Shown here piece by piece: positions 6,761 to 9,490 of a stretch of 9,490 bases of DNA. Made by a program: the position numbers and the translations under genes. The stretch is from Pseudomonadota bacterium (GTDB taxonomy: Bacteria; Pseudomonadota; Gammaproteobacteria; Steroidobacterales; Steroidobacteraceae): NCBI GenBank assembly GCA_021817875.1, contig JAKAFQ010000128.1, forward strand, positions 1 through 9,490, read 5' to 3'. A model generated the notes under the pieces. The model did no database searches, had not been told where the DNA came from, and was given only the letters and a program-made list of their open reading frames with translations. The stretch's first letter is position 1; each line of letters begins with the position of its first letter.

Positions 6761-6781
6761 AAACGACTTTAATTCATGCCC
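6761..6781 (-). repeat. Right arm (copy C) of the perfect 21-bp inverted repeat around fic
   Basis: Exact reverse complement of 4731-4751, beginning AAACGACTTTAATTC. It is followed outwards by ACAATTGAC, similar to the sequence outside the left arm. It closes a 2,051-bp unit containing only the fic gene and lies 37 bases before the CCCCAAA tandem repeat. Confidence 0.75.
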
Positions 6782-6792
6782 ACAATTGACGG

Positions 6793-6807
6793 AGAGGCGT
6801 GACCTCT
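6793..6807. other. Small perfect hairpin AGAGG/CCTCT
   Basis: AGAGG (6793-6797) and CCTCT (6803-6807) form a 5-bp stem with loop CGTGA, between the repeat arm and the heptamer array. It has no T-tract, so its role is unknown. Confidence 0.25.
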
Positions 6808-6817
6808 GGGCGAAGCG

Positions 6818-6854
6818 CCCCAAACCCCAAACCCCAAACCCCAAACCCCAAACC
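6818..6854 (-). repeat. Five tandem CCCCAAA heptamers; G-quadruplex-forming on minus strand
   Basis: Five perfect consecutive CCCCAAA units (6818-6852) plus a trailing CC. On the minus strand this gives five GGGG runs separated by TTT, matching the rule for a stable G-quadruplex. Perfect identity of all units suggests recent expansion by slippage, so the copy number may vary between strains. It lies about 220 bases upstream of the sigma-factor start, in the gap between the repeat-bounded unit and the operon. Confidence 0.9.
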
Positions 6855-7074
6855 GCTGCAACACTCGCCAGCGGCATGGCGTCGCGTGTCAGCGCCGACA
6901 TTTTCAAGGTCCCGGCCCTGGACACCAACCGCATCGTGACCGGCTTTCCAGAGGCTTGCGCACGCGACGGGCGCGGAATGCCGCTGCGCGGCAGCGTGAC
7001 GCTTAGGCGCCGAAAATCCCTCAGTCCTCCCGCCCAATTTGCCATCCCGGGAAGTTGCACGTACCCTCGCCGTC
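6855..7074. other. Leader/upstream region of the sigma-factor operon
   Basis: No confident gene. A frame from 6876 reads like protein for some 40 codons but matches nothing I know, then runs into the sigma-factor gene in another frame. A perfect hairpin (TGCCGC/GCGGCA, loop TGC) occurs at 6979-6993. The promoter of the downstream operon should be here, but no clear consensus pair was found. Confidence 0.35.
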
Positions 7075-7578
7075 ATGTCGTCGCGACGCGATCTGATCGG
7101 CGGTCTGTATTCGAGTAGTCAGCGGGCATTACGCAGCTACGTGCGCCGACTCGTGGCATCGGGCGACACCGCCGATGAGATTGTGCAAGAGGCATTCCTG
7201 CGCACCTATGAAAATGCGGCCCATGTGGACACGCCGCGGGCCTTTCTCTTCACGACGGCGAGGAATTTGGCATCGAGTGCACGGCGGACGACCCAGGCGC
7301 ATAAAACGGACACGTTGGGGGATTTGGAGCCACTGGGAGTCGAATCCAATGAGGATCCCGAGGAGCGCGTGATGGCCGAACAGGAGTTGCTCCTCCTGCA
7401 GCAGGCCGTCGCGCAGCTTCCGACCCAGTGTGGCGCCGTGTTTTCACTCAGGATCTTTCAGGCCTGCTCGTACAAGGATATCGCGAAGCGTCTGGGGATT
7501 TCCCCCAGGACCGTGGAGAACCACATCGCCCGGGCCCTGCGCGATACGCATAAGTATCTGCAGCGGCACAGGAAGTGA
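7075..7578 (+). CDS. FecI-like ECF RNA polymerase sigma factor
   Basis: The 167-residue protein has the two-domain layout of extracytoplasmic-function sigma factors. Region 2 spans about 11-72 (SYVRRLVASGDTADEIVQEAFLR, then PRAFLFTTARNLA), which binds the -10 element and core polymerase. Region 4 spans about 105-160 (AVAQLPTQCGAVFSLRIFQ, then SYKDIAKRLGISPRTVENHIARAL), the helix-turn-helix for the -35 element. The FecI-type assignment follows from the sequence style and from the FecR gene 16 bases downstream. The ATG at 7075 gives the usual family length; a TTG at 7039 in the same frame would add 12 residues without homology. Neither start has a strong ribosome site. Its expected targets are the receptor gene downstream and perhaps its own operon, activated when FecR relays a signal. 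Confidence 0.93.
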   Translation: MSSRRDLIGGLYSSSQRALRSYVRRLVASGDTADEIVQEAFLRTYENAAHVDTPRAFLFTTARNLASSARRTTQAHKTDTLGDLEPLGVESNEDPEERVMAEQELLLLQQAVAQLPTQCGAVFSLRIFQACSYKDIAKRLGISPRTVENHIARALRDTHKYLQRHRK

Positions 7579-7594
7579 GGGAGACCGAGCGGCC

Positions 7595-8659
7595 ATGGCC
7601 CATATTCATCGCCTGCCCGATGAGCGGCGCATCCTTCAGGAGGCCTCAAAATGGATGGCGCGCCTCCGCGCGGACGACGTTACGGCCGAGGACCGGACGT
7701 GCTTTGAGATGTGGCGAGACGCTCATCCCTTGCATCGGCGGACTTTCGACCAGTTGACCGGAACCTGGAACCGATTCGCGACGGCGGGGCCGCTGGTGAG
7801 CGCGGTCGCATTTGGCCAATCAATGAACGAGACGGCCTCCCGGGCCGAAGCGGACCGAGCCCGGGCGCAGCGGCGCCGTCATCGCGTCGCGTGGGCCGCT
7901 GCCGTCATCGGACTCATGGTTGGTCTCGGCCTGTTCTCCCATCTCGATCGCAGTCCCGGTCGCACATACGTGACGGCAATCGGGGAGCACGCGACGGTTT
8001 TGCTGCCCGATGGTTCGACGCTGGAGCTCGACGGCGGCAGCATGGCCAGGTTGGACTTTTCCAGGCGCGACCGCATTGTGCATCTGGTGCGTGGCGAAGC
8101 CTTTTTCAAGGTGGTCCACAACGCCCAGTGGCCCTTCTGGGTCATGGGCGGCGGCTCCTGGGTGCGCGATGTGGGTACCGCCTTCAATGTGCGGCTAACC
8201 CCCACGGGAATGCAGGTGACCGTAAGCCAGGGAACGGTCGAAGTGGGTGCGATCGCGCCATTGCTTCGGGCGATTCCATTCCGGGATGCGGTGCTGCTTC
8301 ATGAGCCGGCGCTTTCCGTGTTGACCGCCCGACATCAGGCCGACTTGGCTGCAACCGCAGTCACGATCCGCATGCTCAATCCGGCGGAGGTTACGGACGC
8401 GATTGCCTGGCACGCTCACACTCTGTATTTCGAGAACGCGCCCCTGTCCAAAGTCGCTGCGCAGCTCGGACGGTACACCAGATTACGTCTGGTGATCTCC
8501 GGCGAGCATCTTCGGGAATTGCCCGTGGCGGGCACATTTCAGGCCAGTGCTCACGGTGTCAAGACGTTTCTCGCCATGCTGAATCAGGGACTGGGTCTTG
8601 CCGTGCATCGCGAGGCGGACACCGTCGTCATCGCGCCCGCCGCTCGCGCCGCTCGCTGA
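7595..8659 (+). CDS. FecR-family transmembrane sigma-factor regulator
   Basis: The 354-residue inner-membrane protein has the complete FecR layout. Residues about 11-63 are the cytoplasmic DUF4880 (FecR N-terminal) domain that contacts the sigma factor (ASKWMARLRADDVTAEDRTCFEMWRD). One membrane segment lies at about 97-117 after an Arg-rich stretch. The periplasmic FecR domain spans about 121-217 (LLPDGSTLELDGGSMARLDF; VRGEAFFKV; VRDVGTAFNVR; VSQGTVEV). A C-terminal STN-like DUF4974 domain at about 275-347 (LYFENAPLSKVAAQLGRY) should receive the signal from the receptor. The ATG at 7595 is preceded by GAGGGA at 7577-7582; the frame opens further upstream at 7430, but that overlaps the sigma gene and precedes the conserved domain. 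Co-transcription with the sigma gene is likely. Confidence 0.93.
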   Translation: MAHIHRLPDERRILQEASKWMARLRADDVTAEDRTCFEMWRDAHPLHRRTFDQLTGTWNRFATAGPLVSAVAFGQSMNETASRAEADRARAQRRRHRVAWAAAVIGLMVGLGLFSHLDRSPGRTYVTAIGEHATVLLPDGSTLELDGGSMARLDFSRRDRIVHLVRGEAFFKVVHNAQWPFWVMGGGSWVRDVGTAFNVRLTPTGMQVTVSQGTVEVGAIAPLLRAIPFRDAVLLHEPALSVLTARHQADLAATAVTIRMLNPAEVTDAIAWHAHTLYFENAPLSKVAAQLGRYTRLRLVISGEHLRELPVAGTFQASAHGVKTFLAMLNQGLGLAVHREADTVVIAPAARAAR

Positions 8660-8695
8660 GTGGCGATCCGCTTAGGGGGTTTTCGCTTCCCAGGC

Positions 8696-8714
8696 GTCGT
8701 TTAGCTCAAACGAC
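8696..8714. other. Hairpin between fecR-like and receptor genes
   Basis: GTCGTTT (8696-8702) and AAACGAC (8708-8714) form a perfect 7-bp stem with loop AGCTC, in the 78-bp gap before the receptor start. No T-tract follows, so it is not an ordinary terminator. It could be an operator, an RNA-processing or stability element, or a partial attenuator that sets receptor expression apart from the regulators. Confidence 0.45.
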
Positions 8715-8737
8715 TCCAAACAAACGGGGATGGCGAT

Positions 8738-9490
8738 ATGCCGCGGTCACTCCAGCTCATCACGCCTGCACGCGCCCTGGCCTGCTGCCTGGCTCTTGCC
8801 TTTTCGTCGCCGGCGGTTGCACATGCAGGCACCGCGCGATTCGAGATCAAGGCCGAGCCACTGTCCGCCGGTCTGAAGGACTTTGCCCAACAGGCTCACA
8901 TGCAGCTGCTGTACGAGTACGGCCTCGTGAGGAATCTGCGGGGCAACGCCGTGCAGGGTGTCATGGAGAAGCACGCTGCGCTCGAGGTGCTGTTGCACAA
9001 CACCGGTTTGAAGGCCATTTTCAGCTCCGCCGACGCCGCGACGATCAGACGCGCGTCTGCTCCCCCGGCCAACGACGATTCAAAGTCGCCCGTTCCGGAT
9101 GTCAACGGGGACGAACAAAAAAGTGACTCGCCACCTGCGAATCGACTGGCAATGATCACGGTGACAGCGACACGAGTGGCGACGCCTGAGCAGTTGGCGC
9201 CGGTCGCCATCAGCGTATACACCGGCGGTCAGCTGCAATCGGCGGGCGTGTATGATCTCACGAGCCTGCAAAGCATCGACCCATCGATCAACATCACGCA
9301 GGGTACCGGAGAGCCGTACATCGCGATCCGGGGGGTCACGAGCTCCAATACGACGGAAGTCGGCAACCCCGCGGTGTCGCTCGCACAGAACGGATTCTTC
9401 ACCAATCGCGCCTACGACATCGATGCCGCATTTTACGATGTGCAACGAATCGAGGTCCTGAAGGGGCCGCAGGGCACCCTGTTCGGACGG
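8738..9490 (+). CDS. TonB-dependent outer-membrane receptor with STN domain (3' truncated by window)
   Basis: The frame from ATG 8738 is open to the window end, giving 251 residues. GGGGA at 8726-8730 is a well-placed ribosome site; the ATG at 8730 is in another frame. Residues 1-30 are a signal peptide (hydrophobic core LACCLALAF, likely cleavage after AVAHA). Residues about 34-105 are an STN signalling domain (FEIKAEPLSAGLKDFAQQAHMQ; ALEVLLHNTGL). A polar Pro/Asp-rich linker follows, then a TonB-box-like ITVTATR at 140-146. The plug domain begins about 150 and includes PYIAIRGV and RIEVLKGPQGTLFGR, the latter a hallmark of these receptors. The beta-barrel is off-window. It takes up a siderophore or other large substrate using TonB energy, and the STN domain marks it as the signalling partner of the FecR protein upstream. 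The substrate cannot be told from this part. Confidence 0.93.
   Translation, partial: MPRSLQLITPARALACCLALAFSSPAVAHAGTARFEIKAEPLSAGLKDFAQQAHMQLLYEYGLVRNLRGNAVQGVMEKHAALEVLLHNTGLKAIFSSADAATIRRASAPPANDDSKSPVPDVNGDEQKSDSPPANRLAMITVTATRVATPEQLAPVAISVYTGGQLQSAGVYDLTSLQSIDPSINITQGTGEPYIAIRGVTSSNTTEVGNPAVSLAQNGFFTNRAYDIDAAFYDVQRIEVLKGPQGTLFGR

Noticed and set aside
6818..6854. CRISPR-like array
   Set aside because: Seven-base units in head-to-tail order with no spacers; this is a simple tandem repeat.
6750..7118. Frame of 122 codons through the inverted-repeat arm, the CCCCAAA array and the start of the sigma gene
   Set aside because: Part of it is merely translation of repeats (PKPQTPNPKPQT) and it overlaps the sigma factor in another frame; no homology recognised.

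Overview
The window looks like a chromosomal accessory region of a GC-rich Gram-negative bacterium, most likely a proteobacterium. The evidence is a FecI-type sigma factor, a FecR regulator and a TonB-dependent outer-membrane receptor in tandem, plus an IS1634-family transposase. A gammaproteobacterial (Xanthomonadales/Nevskiales-like) origin is my guess from gene style only. The first gene is visibly less GC-rich than the rest, which fits separate acquisition.

Layout. (1) 1-1185: the 3' part of a DUF262/HNH nuclease gene of the GmrSD type, cut by the window edge. (2) 1186-1713: a 528-bp gap. Its first part (1219-1431) is packed with consecutive short hairpins, and its second part holds a copy of a repeat that recurs twice later. 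(3) 1714-2580: a membrane-anchored Mrr-type endonuclease with a C-terminal topoisomerase-type zinc finger. (4) 2775-4514: an intact IS1634-family transposase whose terminal repeats I could not place. (5) 4515-5080: an IS-end graveyard followed by an AT-rich, palindrome-rich promoter/operator region. (6) 5081-6451: a winged-helix/Fic-domain protein whose Fic motif has Gln in place of the catalytic His. (7) 6452-7074: an intergenic stretch with two competing hairpins, more repeat copies and five tandem CCCCAAA units. (8) 7075-9490: a cell-surface-signalling operon of sigma factor, FecR and TonB-dependent receptor with an STN domain, the last cut by the window edge.

How it fits together. The left half resembles a small defence/mobile island: two unrelated restriction-type nucleases, a transposase and a Fic protein, with related repeats between them. 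The fic gene lies between perfect 21-bp inverted repeats (4731-4751 and 6761-6781). A diverged third copy sits upstream of the mrr-like gene. These repeats and neighbouring GATTTTCAC motifs resemble the multi-repeat ends of IS21-family elements, but no istA/istB is present, so a mobilisable passenger unit or old IS scars are both possible. The right half is an ordinary iron- or substrate-uptake regulatory operon: the receptor senses a ligand, its STN domain signals to FecR, and FecR controls the sigma factor.
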